DNA from: Mesorhizobium sp. B2-7-2
GTDB lineage: Bacteria; Pseudomonadota; Alphaproteobacteria; Rhizobiales; Rhizobiaceae
Reading direction: 5' to 3'
Length of the DNA stretch: 64,000 nucleotides
NCBI RefSeq assembly: GCF_006440775.1
Contig: NZ_VFTZ01000002.1
Coordinates: forward strand, 248,001-312,000
Made by a program: the position numbers and the translations under genes. The notes under the pieces were generated by a model. That model was given only the letters and a program-made list of their open reading frames with translations, did no database searches and was not told the DNA's origin. Shown one piece after another: positions 11,138-19,966 of this stretch (positions are counted from its first letter, which is position 1; every line of letters starts with the position of its first letter).

Positions 11138-12675
11138 GCGAGCTTGCCGAACGTTTCGAAACCCATGATCCCGGCGAGCAGCAGGTGGCGGAAAAGATCC
11201 GCTGCGATGCCTGTCCGGTCATGTGCTACATCGCCGACGGCCGCACCGGCGCCTGCGACCGCTACGGCAATGTCGGCGGCCGCATCGTGCGCATGGATCC
11301 GCTGACCATCCTCGACCACGCGGCCGAAACCGGCGGCGCGGTCGTGCCCTTCGTCGCCGAGGGCGAGGCGTGGCGCGGCGAGCTGGTCAACACCGGACGC
11401 CGCTTCGTCACCGCGATCGGCGCCGGCACCACCTATCCCGACTACAAGCCCGCGCCCTTCATCGTCAGCCAGGAGGTGGAAGGCGTCGATCTCGTCACCG
11501 TCGTCACCGAGGGCATCTTCTCCTATTGCGGCGTCAAGGTGAAGATCGACACCGACCGCCACATCGGCGACGAGACGGCGACGGTGCGCGCGCAAGGCGA
11601 GGCGATCGGCCATGTCACGACGGGTGAATACGGCTCGCAGATGCTGTCGCTCGGCGGTGTCCATCATTTGACCGGCGGCTCCAAGGTCGAAGGTCGCGCC
11701 ACTTGCGACGCGCTGCTCAACCTCTGCAACCGCAAGCCGGTCGAGCTCACCATCGACGGCGGCGCTACGGTCATCGTCGAGGCCGGCAAGGCGCCGGTCA
11801 TCGACGGCAAGGTCGAGCATCGCATGCGCGTCGGCTGCGGCTCGGCCACCATCGGCATGTTCGCCACGCAATGGCGCGGTCTGGTCGACGAGGTGGTGGT
11901 GGTCGACGACCACATCACCGGTGTCGTCTCCGAGCATCAGGCCGGCAAGGTGCTGGGCTGGGAGGATACCGGGATAAAGATCATCGGCCGCCGTTCGACG
12001 CCCGGCCGCTATTTCAAGGTGTCGGAGCGCGGTCTCGGCTGGGGCGGCACGACGATCTCCGATCCGCTATCGATCCTCGGCGACTGGAACGCCAAGAAGG
12101 GCGCGCGTCCCGGCCTGTCGCTGCTGATGGTGTCGACCACCGGCGAGCAGTTCGCCTATTACGAGCTGGACGACCAGCTGAAGCCGGTCCAGAAGCCATT
12201 TCCCGAGCGGCTGCAAAAGTCCGTCGGCCTGATCGAGGACAATTGCGAGCCGGCTTTGTGCACGGTGCTGTTCATCGGCGGCGCCGGCGGCTCGCTGCGC
12301 GCCGGCGTCACCGAAAACCCGGTAAACCTCACCCGCTCGGTGCAAGGGCTGAAGACCTATGTGACCGTCGGCGGCGCGCCGGTCTATGTCTGGCCGGGCG
12401 GCGGCATCACGCTGATGGTCGACGTCACCCGCGTGCCGGAAGGCGCCTTCGGCTATGTGCCGACGCCGGCACTGGTGGCGCCGATCGAGTTCACCATGCG
12501 CCGCGACGACTATGTCCGGTTGGGCGGCTATGAGAACGAGATCCGCAGCATCGAGGACATCCTCGCCAAGGGCGGCGAATATCTCAACCCACGCCGCGGC
12601 ACGGGCGCGCCGGCCGATAACCCCTGGCCGCCGTTGGCGCAGTTGCGGCGATCAGCGGCGAACGGGGCCGGCTGA
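11134..12675 (+). CDS. 6-hydroxynicotinate reductase family iron-sulfur protein
   Basis: This 513-aa protein matches what databases call 6-hydroxynicotinate reductase, named after the Eubacterium barkeri nicotinate fermentation enzyme; I recognise it at family level only. Four cysteines near the N-terminus (C24, C27, C31, C41; CxxCxxxC then AC) could ligate an Fe-S cluster. The rest is glycine-rich and soluble, with conserved-looking [19 protein letters not shown] and [17 protein letters not shown]. In the fermentation this enzyme uses reduced ferredoxin, and a ferredoxin-NADP reductase lies 6 kb downstream in the same apparent regulon. It is coupled to the Mo subunit (ATGA) and to the next gene (TGATG). 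A reductive step in an aerobic rhizobium would be unusual, so the true substrate may differ. Confidence 0.72.
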   Translation: MSELAERFETHDPGEQQVAEKIRCDACPVMCYIADGRTGACDRYGNVGGRIVRMDPLTILDHAAETGGAVVPFVAEGEAWRGELVNTGRRFVTAIGAGTTYPDYKPAPFIVSQEVEGVDLVTVVTEGIFSYCGVKVKIDTDRHIGDETATVRAQGEAIGHVTTGEYGSQMLSLGGVHHLTGGSKVEGRATCDALLNLCNRKPVELTIDGGATVIVEAGKAPVIDGKVEHRMRVGCGSATIGMFATQWRGLVDEVVVVDDHITGVVSEHQAGKVLGWEDTGIKIIGRRSTPGRYFKVSERGLGWGGTTISDPLSILGDWNAKKGARPGLSLLMVSTTGEQFAYYELDDQLKPVQKPFPERLQKSVGLIEDNCEPALCTVLFIGGAGGSLRAGVTENPVNLTRSVQGLKTYVTVGGAPVYVWPGGGITLMVDVTRVPEGAFGYVPTPALVAPIEFTMRRDDYVRLGGYENEIRSIEDILAKGGEYLNPRRGTGAPADNPWPPLAQLRRSAANGAG

Positions 12676-13559
12676 TGAACGGCCCGCAGGCGCATTGGCT
12701 TGCCGACGGCAGGCGGCTCCATCTCAACCATGGGCCGATCGATCTGATCGTCGAGGCCTTTGGGGAAGCGGATGAATGCCGCGCCGCTTACGAACAGGCG
12801 GTCGCCCGCTTTCAGACGATCCTGATCGAGGTGGTCGAGGAACTGCCCGAATTGCGCTTGCCGGCCTTCTTCCTGGCGCCGCGCGATTTCGCCGGCCCGA
12901 CCGCGCGCCGCATGGAGGCTGCCGTGATGCCGTTGGCGGAATGCTTCATCACGCCGATGGCCGCCGTTGCCGGTTCGGTAGCCGACGAAGTTCTCAGCGC
13001 AATGCTCGCCGGTCGCCGGCTCGATCGCGCTTACGTCAACAATGGCGGCGACTGCGCTCTTCATCTTGGCATGGGGCAGTCAATGACGGTGGCGATCGCC
13101 GGCACCGGGAATGGCATGGCCGACCGCGTCGCCATCCGCGCCGAGGACGGCGTGCGCGGCGTCGCCACCAGCGGCTGGCGCGGCCGGTCGTTTTCACTGG
13201 GCATAGCCGATGCCGTCACGGTGCTGGCGCCGACCGGCGCGGAGGCCGACGCGGCAGCAACGCTGATTGCCAACGCCGTCGATCTTCCTGGACATCCTGC
13301 CATCGCACGCGTCGCGGCGCGCGAGCTGGCGCCGGACAGCGACCTCGGCGAGATGCTGGTGACGCAAAGGGTCGGCGCGCTTGACGCCGCCGAAATTGCG
13401 CGCGCGCTGGACAACGGCCTTGCCGTCGCCGAAGATTTTCGCCGGCGCGGCCTGATCGCCGCATCGGCGTTGTTTCTGGCGGGCGAGGCCCGCATCAGCG
13501 GATCGGTGACGCTCGCCGCGCCCAACAAACATAAAGCGAAGGAAACTGCCCATGCCTGA
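12675..13559 (+). CDS. UPF0280 family protein (ApbE-like fold)
   Basis: This 294-aa protein belongs to UPF0280, a family distantly related to the flavin transferase ApbE but without an assigned reaction. The central segment YVNNGGDCALHLG, followed by GVATSGWRGRSFSLGIADAVTVLAPTGAEADAAATLIANA, has the glycine-rich and Ala-rich order of ApbE-like proteins. No signal peptide is seen, so it should be cytosolic. It starts inside the stop of the preceding gene and overlaps the following gene by eight bases. Its constant partnership with redox genes here suggests a cofactor-attachment role for the cluster, which is inference only. Confidence 0.78.
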   Translation: MNGPQAHWLADGRRLHLNHGPIDLIVEAFGEADECRAAYEQAVARFQTILIEVVEELPELRLPAFFLAPRDFAGPTARRMEAAVMPLAECFITPMAAVAGSVADEVLSAMLAGRRLDRAYVNNGGDCALHLGMGQSMTVAIAGTGNGMADRVAIRAEDGVRGVATSGWRGRSFSLGIADAVTVLAPTGAEADAAATLIANAVDLPGHPAIARVAARELAPDSDLGEMLVTQRVGALDAAEIARALDNGLAVAEDFRRRGLIAASALFLAGEARISGSVTLAAPNKHKAKETAHA

Positions 13560-14136
13560 CTTTCCGATCCGCAAGGTCGCGGTCTTGACCGAGGAGATTT
13601 TTCACGACGGCGGACCCGTGGCGAAAGCACCCCGCCTGCGCGCGGCGGCTCTTGCCGTGGTCAAGAATCCCTTCGCCGGCCGCTATGTCGAGGACCTGCA
13701 GGGCGCGATGGAAGACCTGAAGCCGCTCGGGCTTCTGCTCTCGGACAGGCTGATCGCGGCGCTCGGCGGCGACGTGAAGAAGATCGACGGTTACGGCAAG
13801 GGCGCCATCGTGGGCTCCGCCGGCGAGCTGGAACATGGCGCGCTGTGGCATGTGCCTGGCGGCTATGCCATGCGCGAGCGCCTCGGCGACGCCAAGGCCA
13901 TCGTGCCGTCGGCCAAGAAGGTCGGCGCCTTCGGCGCGCGGCTCGATGTGCCGCTCGGCCACATCAACGCCGCCTACGTGCGCAGCCATTTCGACGCCAT
14001 GGAGGTCGGCATCAGCGACGGCCCGCGTCCGGACGAGATCCTGTTCTGCCTCGCCATGACCTGCGGTCCGCGCGTTCACAACCGCATGGGCGGCCTGGCT
14101 GCCGAGGATATCAAGGCATGGGACGGCTTGAGATGA
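13552..14136 (+). CDS. Amino acid synthesis family protein (PF06684, former DUF1185)
   Basis: This 194-aa cytosolic protein has the PF06684-type sequence: the N-terminus MPDFPIRKVAVLTEEIFHDG, the middle GYGKGAIVGSAGELEHGALWH, and the C-terminus DEILFCLAMTCGPRVHNRMGG. Its biochemical role is not established despite the family name. The conserved E, H and C residues (EEIFHDGG, GELEHGALWH, MTCGPRVHNR) suggest a hydrolase or isomerase active site, which is speculative. It lies between the UPF0280 gene (eight-base overlap) and the MarR gene (ATGA overlap), so it is made with the redox proteins and probably acts on their product. Confidence 0.75.
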   Translation: MPDFPIRKVAVLTEEIFHDGGPVAKAPRLRAAALAVVKNPFAGRYVEDLQGAMEDLKPLGLLLSDRLIAALGGDVKKIDGYGKGAIVGSAGELEHGALWHVPGGYAMRERLGDAKAIVPSAKKVGAFGARLDVPLGHINAAYVRSHFDAMEVGISDGPRPDEILFCLAMTCGPRVHNRMGGLAAEDIKAWDGLR

Positions 14137-14594
14137 GCGGCGAGGACAATCTGCTGCGGCTGGTCGAGGCCGAGGACGGCGACGAGAACAACTATCACCT
14201 GCAGGACCAGGTCGGCTTCATCCTGCGCAAGGCGCATCAGCGCCATGTCTCGATCTTCGCCTCGCATATCGGCGACCTGACGCCGCCGCAATTCGCGGCT
14301 TTGGCCAAGCTTCACGATATCGGCGAAACCTCGCAGAACCAGTTGGGAACGCTGATCGCCATGGACGCCGCAACCGTGAAGGGCGTTATCGACCGGCTGA
14401 AGGCGCGAGACCTTGTCGAAGTCTCCAAGCACGAGGTCGACAAAAGGCGGCTGCTGGTCAATCTGACGCCGAAAGGCCGCGAGGCGATCGAGCGGCTGAT
14501 CCCGCTGGCCCGCGCCATCACCGAGGAAACGCTGGCGCCGCTGACGGCCAAGGAAACCGCGACGTTCCTGCGGCTGCTGGCGAAGCTGGCGTGA
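14133..14594 (+). CDS. MarR family transcriptional regulator
   Basis: This 153-aa winged-helix regulator shows the MarR order: dimerisation helix (FILRKAHQRHVSIFASHIG), LTPPQFAALAKLHDIGETSQNQLGTLIAMD, recognition helix AATVKGVIDRLKARDLVE, and the wing SKHEVDKRRLLVNLTPKGREAIERL. It starts at ATG 14133 in an ATGA overlap with the preceding gene, so it is the last member of the redox operon. It is the obvious candidate to bind the shared palindrome CATTTGyATACkAATr found upstream of this operon and between hyuA and the ferredoxin reductase. MarR proteins usually release DNA on binding an aromatic or heterocyclic ligand. Confidence 0.92.
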   Translation: MSGEDNLLRLVEAEDGDENNYHLQDQVGFILRKAHQRHVSIFASHIGDLTPPQFAALAKLHDIGETSQNQLGTLIAMDAATVKGVIDRLKARDLVEVSKHEVDKRRLLVNLTPKGREAIERLIPLARAITEETLAPLTAKETATFLRLLAKLA

Positions 14595-14630
14595 GCTCCA
14601 AGGGCTCGATTGACCGAGCCCTCCCAACTT

Positions 14631-14808
14631 CGTCATTCCAGGGCGGAGCAGGAGCGAAGCTCCGTCGCGAAGACCCTGGAATCCATGCCGTGACCTCAGC
14701 CGAAGAAAGCAGCGGAGCAGAATTCTGCACCGTGAGCGGCGCTCCTGCCTAACGGGGTTCCATGGCCTGCGCGCGTCGCTTCGCTCCTTGCTACGCCATA
14801 GAATGACA
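14631..14808. repeat. Family B intergenic repeat, copy 1
   Basis: This element lies between the convergent MarR and hyuB genes. It has inverted ends CGTCATTCCAGGG / CATAGAATGACAAAG and contains ATCCATGCCGTGAC, CAGAATTCTGCACCGT and GCGCGTCGCTTCGCTCCTTG. The same blocks recur at 19758-19912 and 36517-36673. There is no gene in the gap (14595-14883). The hairpin potential could also terminate the two converging transcripts. Confidence 0.75.
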
Positions 14809-14883
14809 AAGCGATACGCGTTGCGGCCCATCTCCAAACCGCCGGACCCGATGGCGCAAGCATGAGTCGCCACGCCCGTCCGC

Positions 14884-16572
14884 CTACACGTCCACTCCGA
14901 ACATCTCCCTGGCCTGCTCCGGCGTATAGTAGCCAAGCCTGACATCCTCGGCGATCTGCTTCGGGTCGCGCTCGCGCGGATCGCCGTAACCGCCGCCGCC
15001 GGGTGTGCCGACACGCACGCGGTCGCCGGCCTTGAGCGCGATGTCCTGTTCCTTGGAAAGATGCGGCGGCACATGCGCTTCGCCGCCCCGGAACACGGTC
15101 ACGCTGTTCGGCGCGCCGTCCTTGCCGCCGAGCGCGCCTTGCGGCCCGAACCGTCCATGATCCATGACGAAGGACGCGCGCGCTTCACCGCGCAATATCT
15201 CGACTTCATAGGCAAGCCCGAAGCCGCCGCGATGTCTTCCCGCGCCGCCGGAGCCTTCGCGCAGCGCGTAATGCCGGTAGAGCACCGGAAAGGCCTGCTC
15301 CATGATCTCGACCGGCGGCGATTTCGAAATGCCGATGGTCGAGCAGCCATTGCTCAAGCCGTCATGGCCGGCATTGCCGCCATAACCACCGCCCGAGATC
15401 TGGTACATGACATAGTCGCGGCCGCGCGCCGGATCGTTGCCGCCGAGCGCGAAATTGCCGCTGGAGCCGGCGGGCGCCGCCGTCACCTTCTCCGGCAGCG
15501 CCTGCACCATCGCAGCGAAAACGGCCTCGGCGATGCGCTGCGAGACCTCCGCCGCGCAGCCCGAGACCGGGCGCGGATATTTGGCGTCGAGAAAGGTGCC
15601 CTCCGGCCGCTTGACGTTCAGCGGCTCGAAGGCGCCCGCGCTGATCGGCACCTCCGGAAAGATATGCCGCATGGCCAGATAGACCGACGACAGCGTCGTT
15701 GCCAGCACGCTGTTCATTGGCCCGGCGCAGGGTTTCGATGAGCCGGCAAAGTCGAAGGTCAGCGTGTCGCCTTGCTTCTCGACGGCGAGATTGATGGTCA
15801 GCGGCTCGTTCACCACGCCGTCGGAATCGACGAAGGCCTGCGAGCGGTAGATTCCGTCGGGGATGACGGCGATCGAGGCGCGCATCTGCTCGGCGGCGCG
15901 GCGGCGCAGTTCCGCGATCGCCTCGACGACGGTTTCGTCTCCGTAACGATCAAGGATTTCATTGAGCCTGTCCTGGCCGATCAGCAGCGCGGCGGCCTGC
16001 GCGCGGATGTCGCCGATGCGCTGGTCGGCGACCCGGATGTTGGAACAGATGATGGCGTAGATCTCGGAATCGAGCGCGCCCTTCTTGAACAGTTTTACCG
16101 GCGGCAGCCGCAGGCCTTCCTGTTCGACCGCGGTGGCCGAGGCGGAAAAGCCGCCCGGCACCGAACCGCCGATATCCGGCCAATGGCCGGTGTTGGAAAG
16201 CCAGCAGAAGATCTTGCCGCCGCGATAGACCGGCATGACAAAGCGCACATCCATCAGATGCGTGCCGCCGAGATAGGGGTCGTTGACGATGTAGATGTCG
16301 CCGGGTTCCGGGGGCAGGCATCGTCCGTCGGCGATCATCTCGATGACAGTCCTGGTCGAGTATTGCATGACGCCGACGAAGACCGGCAGGCCCTGGCTGC
16401 CCTGCGCGATCAGCGACCCATCGACGGCCGAATAGATGCCGTCCGAACGGTCATTGGCCTCCGCGATGACCGGCGAGAAGGCCGCGCGCGAGAAGGTCAG
16501 GTCCATCTCGTCGCAGACCTGCTGCAGGGCCGCCTGCAGCACCGAAAGCGTGATCGTGTCGAGCTTTGCCAT
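14884..16572 (-). CDS. hyuB: Hydantoinase B / oxoprolinase subunit
   Basis: This 562-aa B subunit of the ATP-dependent hydantoinase/5-oxoprolinase family begins MAKLDTITLSVLQAALQQVCDEMDLTFSRAAFSPVIAEANDRSD, the standard HyuB N-terminus. The conserved DGIYSAVDGSLIAQG, VNDPYLGGTHLMDVRFVMPVY and NTGHWPDIGG, and the C-terminal GTPGGGGYGDPRERDP, are all present. With HyuA it opens a cyclic amide such as a hydantoin, oxoproline or N-methylated ring at the cost of ATP. The start at 16572 is one base beyond the hyuA stop, so the pair is co-translated. In this location it could open the ring produced by the neighbouring redox enzymes. The precise substrate is unknown. Confidence 0.9.
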   Translation of the reverse strand: MAKLDTITLSVLQAALQQVCDEMDLTFSRAAFSPVIAEANDRSDGIYSAVDGSLIAQGSQGLPVFVGVMQYSTRTVIEMIADGRCLPPEPGDIYIVNDPYLGGTHLMDVRFVMPVYRGGKIFCWLSNTGHWPDIGGSVPGGFSASATAVEQEGLRLPPVKLFKKGALDSEIYAIICSNIRVADQRIGDIRAQAAALLIGQDRLNEILDRYGDETVVEAIAELRRRAAEQMRASIAVIPDGIYRSQAFVDSDGVVNEPLTINLAVEKQGDTLTFDFAGSSKPCAGPMNSVLATTLSSVYLAMRHIFPEVPISAGAFEPLNVKRPEGTFLDAKYPRPVSGCAAEVSQRIAEAVFAAMVQALPEKVTAAPAGSSGNFALGGNDPARGRDYVMYQISGGGYGGNAGHDGLSNGCSTIGISKSPPVEIMEQAFPVLYRHYALREGSGGAGRHRGGFGLAYEVEILRGEARASFVMDHGRFGPQGALGGKDGAPNSVTVFRGGEAHVPPHLSKEQDIALKAGDRVRVGTPGGGGYGDPRERDPKQIAEDVRLGYYTPEQAREMFGVDV

Positions 16573-16573
16573 C

Positions 16574-18646
16574 TCAGGCCTCGCCGATGTCGATGATGAT
16601 GTTGCCGTCGGCATCCGAGCGCGCCCGGTCGCCTGGTTCGAGCACGGTGGTGGCATCCATCTGCTCCAGGATCGCCGGCCCTTCGATTGTTGCGTCGAGC
16701 GGCAGCTTTTCGCGCGCATAGACCGGCGTCTCGTGCCAGCGCCCGTTATACCAGACCGGCCGGATTTCGCGCCGCGCCTCGTCGAGCGTGGCCGCGCGTC
16801 CTGCGGGGTCGATCAGCCGCGACAGGTCGATCTGCGGCCGCACGCCGGTGACCGAGGTGTTGAGGTTGACGAGATTGGCGCGGATTTCCGGCAGTTCGAC
16901 CTTGAAGCGGGCGAAATAGGCTTTTTCGAACAGAAGCTGCAGTGTTTCTCGTGAAACCGACGAGGAGGGCAGCGGCACGTTGATGATGTGCGTCTGGCCG
17001 ACGAACTGCATGTCGGCCGAATGCGTGACACGGATCGCGTCCGGCTTCACCGCTTCCTTGGCGATCAACGCCTCGCCTTCGTTACGGTGCCGTTCCAACA
17101 CCTCGCGAAGCGCGGTTTCGTCGAGGCCGCCGACCGGCTGGTTGATTGTGTTGACGAAGTCATGCCTGAGATCGGCAACCACGCAGCCGAGCGCATTGGT
17201 GATGCCCGGGCGCGCCGGCACGAGCACTCTCGGCAGGCCGAGCTCGCGAGCGAGCGCCGTCGCGTGCAAAGGCCCGGCGCCGCCGAAGGCGAACAGCGCG
17301 AAATCGCGCGGATCGTGGCCGCGCGACACAGATACCATGCGGATGGCGCCCGCCATCTTCATGTTGCCGAGCCTCAAGACGGCACCCGCCGCTTCGACGC
17401 CGGAGAGCCCTGTGCGCTTGCCGATCTTCTCCTCGAAAATATCGGTGACGCGCTCGACGGTGACTGGATTGTCGACGGCGAGCAATTTCTTCGGCGCAAG
17501 GCGGCCGAGCACCAGATTGGCGTCGGTGATGGTCGGCTCGATGCCGCCGCGCCCGTAGCAGATCGGGCCGGGGTTTGCGCCGGCGCTTTCCGGGCCGATC
17601 TGGATCAGCCCGGCCGCGTCGACGCGCGCGATCGAGCCGCCGCCGGCGCCCACCGTGTGCACCGCCACCATCGGCACGTGGATCGGCATCGCATATTCGA
17701 TCTCGATCTCGTTGGAGACGGCGGGTTCGGCGTTGCGGATCAGCGCCACGTCGGTCGAGGTGCCGCCCATGTCGTAGGTGACAAGATTGCCGAAGCCGGC
17801 GCGTTTTCCGGTATAGGCGGCGGCGATCGCCCCCGACGCCGGGCCGGACATCACGGTCTTTGCCGATTCCTGCGTGACGAAGCGGGCCGAGATCATGCCG
17901 CCATTGCCGTTCATGATCAGGAAGTCGCGGGCGTAGCCCTTTGCCGCCAGCTCCTTGCGCAGCCGCTCGACATAGCGTTCCAGGATCGGCTGCACCGAGG
18001 CGTTGACCGCCGCCGTGACGCCGCGTTCGAACTCGCGCGCTTCCGAAAGCAGCGCATGGCCGGTGGTGATGTGGCCGTTCGGCCAGAGCTCCGCCGCGAT
18101 CTCTGCCGCACGCCGCTCATGCGACGGATTGGCGTAGGAATGCAGGAAATGGATGACTAGCGACTCGCAGCCGGCGTCGAGCAGCGTCTTCACCGCATCG
18201 CGCATCTCGGCTTCGTCGAGTTGAATGCGCACGGCGCCCGACGCCTCGACCCGCTCCGACACTTCGAGCCGAAGGTCGCGGGGAATGACCGGGACGAAAG
18301 TGCCCGTCATGCCATAGGCCTGCGGCCTTGTGCGGCGGCCAAGCTCGATCACGTCGCGGAAGCCGCGCGTGGTGATCATGCCGGTCCGCGCGAGGCGACG
18401 TTCCAGCACGGCGTTGGTGGTCGTCGTCGTGCCGTGCACGATGAGATCGATGCCGTCGATCGGAAAGCCGGTGGCGCCAAGGGCCGCGACGACGCCGAAG
18501 GCCTGGTTTTCCACTGTGGTCGGAGTCTTGGCGATATGCACTTTGCCGCCCGCCTTGCCGTCGATCAAAAGCAGATCGGTGAAGGTTCCGCCGACATCGA
18601 TGCCGGCCACGACGCTTCCCGCCGACGCCGAAAATTTCTCATTCAT
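16574..18646 (-). CDS. hyuA: Hydantoinase A / oxoprolinase subunit
   Basis: This 690-aa A subunit has an actin-like ATP-binding N-terminus (VVAGIDVGGTFTDLLLID, residues 12-29), the IVHGTTTTTNAVLERR motif, TYDMGGTSTDVALI and GAGGGSIARVD, and the C-terminal FAFGGAGPLHATALARELG. It phosphorylates or activates the cyclic amide that HyuB hydrolyses. Length and motif order are normal. The gene starts at ATG 18646 and is first in the hyuAB unit. Its upstream region carries the 25-base palindrome shared with the molybdenum-hydroxylase promoter, tying it to the same regulon. Confidence 0.92.
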   Translation of the reverse strand: MNEKFSASAGSVVAGIDVGGTFTDLLLIDGKAGGKVHIAKTPTTVENQAFGVVAALGATGFPIDGIDLIVHGTTTTTNAVLERRLARTGMITTRGFRDVIELGRRTRPQAYGMTGTFVPVIPRDLRLEVSERVEASGAVRIQLDEAEMRDAVKTLLDAGCESLVIHFLHSYANPSHERRAAEIAAELWPNGHITTGHALLSEAREFERGVTAAVNASVQPILERYVERLRKELAAKGYARDFLIMNGNGGMISARFVTQESAKTVMSGPASGAIAAAYTGKRAGFGNLVTYDMGGTSTDVALIRNAEPAVSNEIEIEYAMPIHVPMVAVHTVGAGGGSIARVDAAGLIQIGPESAGANPGPICYGRGGIEPTITDANLVLGRLAPKKLLAVDNPVTVERVTDIFEEKIGKRTGLSGVEAAGAVLRLGNMKMAGAIRMVSVSRGHDPRDFALFAFGGAGPLHATALARELGLPRVLVPARPGITNALGCVVADLRHDFVNTINQPVGGLDETALREVLERHRNEGEALIAKEAVKPDAIRVTHSADMQFVGQTHIINVPLPSSSVSRETLQLLFEKAYFARFKVELPEIRANLVNLNTSVTGVRPQIDLSRLIDPAGRAATLDEARREIRPVWYNGRWHETPVYAREKLPLDATIEGPAILEQMDATTVLEPGDRARSDADGNIIIDIGEA

Positions 18647-18721
18647 TGCCGAAACCCGAAATGCCAGGACTACGGATATGCCTCGGTTTGGAAAGGCGTT
18701 TTACGCCGCCATCTTGACCTG

Positions 18722-18746
18722 GAGATCATTTGTATACTAATAAATT
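18722..18746. promoter_or_regulatory. Palindromic operator shared with the 7.3 kb promoter
   Basis: Between hyuA (starting 18646, minus) and the ferredoxin reductase (starting 18868, plus) is a site with core CATTTGTATACTAATA (18727-18742). Its centre ATTTGTATACTAAT is a palindrome with one mismatched pair. The 25-base stretch agrees with 7345-7369 at 21 positions, which is far more than expected by chance. One bound regulator could control both divergent genes. Confidence 0.7.
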
Positions 18747-18867
18747 CCGGACACAAGAGCTTACCGCTTGACAGTGTGCAGGGAGCACGCCGGAACCTGG
18801 CCGTTCGGGCGCGCACGAGAAGGCTTGGCGCCAGAAGGTTCCGTCTGGGCCGGAAAGTTGGGTTGGA

Positions 18868-19695
18868 ATGAACACGACATCCGCGTTGAAAGTGGCCGGC
18901 GCAAAGCCGCTGCAGTTCCCGATCCCGGCCAATGTCTATGCCGAGACCGTGGTGTCGGTGAAGCATTATACCGATCGGCTGTTCTCCTTCCGCATCACCC
19001 GGCCGCAGTCGCTGCGCTTCCGCTCCGGCGAGTTCGTCATGATCGGCCTGCCCAATGCCGAGAAGCCGATCTTCCGCGCCTATTCGGTCGCGAGCCCCGC
19101 CTGGGACGACGAGCTCGAATTCTTCTCGATCAAGGTGCCCGACGGTCCGCTGACCTCCGAGCTGCAGAAGATCGAGGTCGGCGACACCGTCATCATGCGC
19201 CAGAAGTCGACCGGCACGCTGGTGCTCGACGCGCTGACGCCCGCCAAGCGCGTGGTCATGATCTCGACCGGCACCGGCATCGCGCCCTTCGCCAGCCTGC
19301 TGCGCGACCCCGACACCTATGAGAAGTTCGACGAGGTCATCCTCACCCACACCTGCCGCGACAATGCCGAGCTCACCTACGGCCAGGAGCTGGTGGCGGC
19401 GCTGGAGAGCGACCCGCTGATCGGCGAGCTGACAGGCGGCCACGTCACACTCTACAACTCGACCACCCGCGAGGAATCGGCGCGCATGGGCCGCATCACC
19501 GCGCTGATCGGCTCGGGCAAGTTCTATTCCGACCTCGGCATCGAGAAACTCAATCCCGAGACGGACCGCATCATGATCTGCGGCTCGATGCATATGCTGA
19601 AGGACGTCAAGGAACTTGCCGAGAGCCTCGGCTTCCAGGAAGGTTCCTTGAGCCATCCGGCCAGCTTCGTCGTCGAGCGCGCCTTCGTCGGCTGA
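18868..19695 (+). CDS. fpr: Ferredoxin--NADP(+) reductase
   Basis: This 275-aa flavoprotein exchanges electrons between NADPH and ferredoxin or flavodoxin. The FAD site is seen as FRAYSVASP (about residues 69-77) and the NADP site as STGTGIAPFASLLRD. The C-terminal HPASFVVERAFVG is typical of the bacterial type. It starts at ATG 18868; the residues before PANVYAETVVSVKHYTDRLFSF are a variable leader. The gene shares an operator-containing intergenic region with hyuA. It could supply reduced ferredoxin to the 6-hydroxynicotinate-reductase-like protein, or serve oxidative-stress metabolism as in other bacteria. Confidence 0.93.
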   Translation: MNTTSALKVAGAKPLQFPIPANVYAETVVSVKHYTDRLFSFRITRPQSLRFRSGEFVMIGLPNAEKPIFRAYSVASPAWDDELEFFSIKVPDGPLTSELQKIEVGDTVIMRQKSTGTLVLDALTPAKRVVMISTGTGIAPFASLLRDPDTYEKFDEVILTHTCRDNAELTYGQELVAALESDPLIGELTGGHVTLYNSTTREESARMGRITALIGSGKFYSDLGIEKLNPETDRIMICGSMHMLKDVKELAESLGFQEGSLSHPASFVVERAFVG

Positions 19696-19757
19696 GGCAT
19701 ATCGCGGTCCGCCAGCTCTGTTAGAGGCGTCTGAGATTAGCGACGGCATTCGTGCTT

Positions 19758-19912
19758 CGTCATTCTAGGGCGGAGCAAGGAGCGGAGCGACGCGCAGACT
19801 CTCGAATCCATGCCGTTACGCTAAGGCGTTGCGGCGGTTACAGAATTCTGCACCGTTGCATCTGCGGCAGAGGTCACGGCATGGATACTCGGGTCAAGCC
19901 CGAGTATGACGA
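19758..19912. repeat. Family B intergenic repeat, copy 2
   Basis: The 397-base gap after fpr contains the repeat blocks CGTCATTCTAGGGCGGAGC, AATCCATGCCGTTACGC, CAGAATTCTGCACCGTT and CACGGCATGGATACTCGGG, ending CCCGAGTATGACG. Apart from this repeat and the operator at 19967-19986, the gap shows no gene. Confidence 0.75.
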
Positions 19913-19966
19913 AGGGATGGGCGTTGCGGCCAATCTCCACGCCGGGAACGCCTACCCAGCATGATG

